A stretch of DNA of 64,000 nucleotides from NCBI GenBank assembly GCA_949318235.1, contig OX439132.1, forward strand, positions 43,836,831 to 43,900,830, written 5' to 3'. The DNA is from Ecdyonurus torrentis. Its lineage: Eukaryota > Arthropoda > Insecta > Ephemeroptera > Heptageniidae. Numbering within the stretch: the stretch's first letter is position 1; each line of letters opens with the position of its first letter. Below, in pieces: positions 63,685 to 64,000 of this stretch. The notes beneath the pieces were generated by a model. The model saw nothing but the letters and a program-made list of their open reading frames with translations, made no database searches and was not told where the DNA came from. The position numbers were made by a program, and so were the translations under genes.

Positions 63685-64000
63685 CTACGAAAATATAAGA
63701 AACTTATCAATACAGAATTTGAATCCTTTATTAGCTATTAGAATTTTGATTGAGGTGTAAGGGTACCATTGAAATATTTAAATTTAATCATGGTTACTAT
63801 TTACTATGAAAAAGATTTGAAAATGCATTATTTTGGCACTTACATACGAAATAGTTATATACTAATATGATGAATGATGACGAGTGCGTTATTTCTCAAT
63901 TCTTTTAAATTTTAGTACCTGTGAATAATTTTACGTTAACCATGTTTAGAGACATAATAATATACTTTTAATTGCTAGAAGATATCATTAATAAATTGTT
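63685..64000 (-). other. FOXRED2 intron running off the window
   Basis: The acceptor (TTCGTAG on minus) before the exon at 63684 implies an upstream intron. The remaining 316 bp are AT-rich with no exon visible. Confidence 0.6.

Overview
This is a nuclear genomic window from an arthropod, most likely a pancrustacean. The evidence is spliced genes with GT-AG introns, two chemoreceptor genes of the insect/crustacean gustatory-receptor type, and an intronic mir-71/mir-2/mir-13 cluster with miR-13 members. Non-coding DNA is AT-rich and full of poly(T)/poly(A) runs, microsatellites and short inverted-repeat elements. No species can be named.

Layout. (1) 1-13.2 kb: non-coding, with no gene I can support. 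(2) 13.5-26.8 kb, plus strand: PPP4R1, the HEAT-repeat regulatory subunit of protein phosphatase 4, as 13 phase-consistent coding exons (895 codons). Its 3.1 kb intron at 18983-22090 carries six microRNA hairpins in the order mir-71, mir-2, mir-13a, mir-13b, mir-2, mir-2. (3) 27.4-39.3 kb: a chemoreceptor locus with one intact gene on minus (six exons, 400 aa), one intact gene on plus (five exons), a broken N-terminal receptor exon between them, and an inverted pseudo-exon copy downstream. (4) 41.3-44.2 kb, minus strand: SLC25A19-type mitochondrial thiamine pyrophosphate carrier, six coding exons, 310 aa. (5) 44.2-51.8 kb: repeats and no coding sequence. (6) 51853-51970: tRNA-Leu(CAA) with an intron. 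(7) 52.1-56.4 kb, plus strand: a minimal secreted astacin protease, seven exons, 305 aa. (8) 60.3-64 kb, minus strand: the last two coding exons of FOXRED2 (ERFAD), with a truncated LINE in their intron and a tandem duplication over the final splice acceptor.

At least six families of short non-autonomous inverted-repeat elements recur across the window, several inside introns. One touches the acceptor region of the last astacin exon.

The genes do not form a pathway. The most notable functional link is PPP4R1 with its intronic microRNAs: the host 3' UTR has a 9-nt complement to the shared miR-2/13 seed region, so a feedback loop is possible. Exon boundaries were read by eye from splice signals and phase. 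All family assignments rest on recognised sequence patterns, not on searches.
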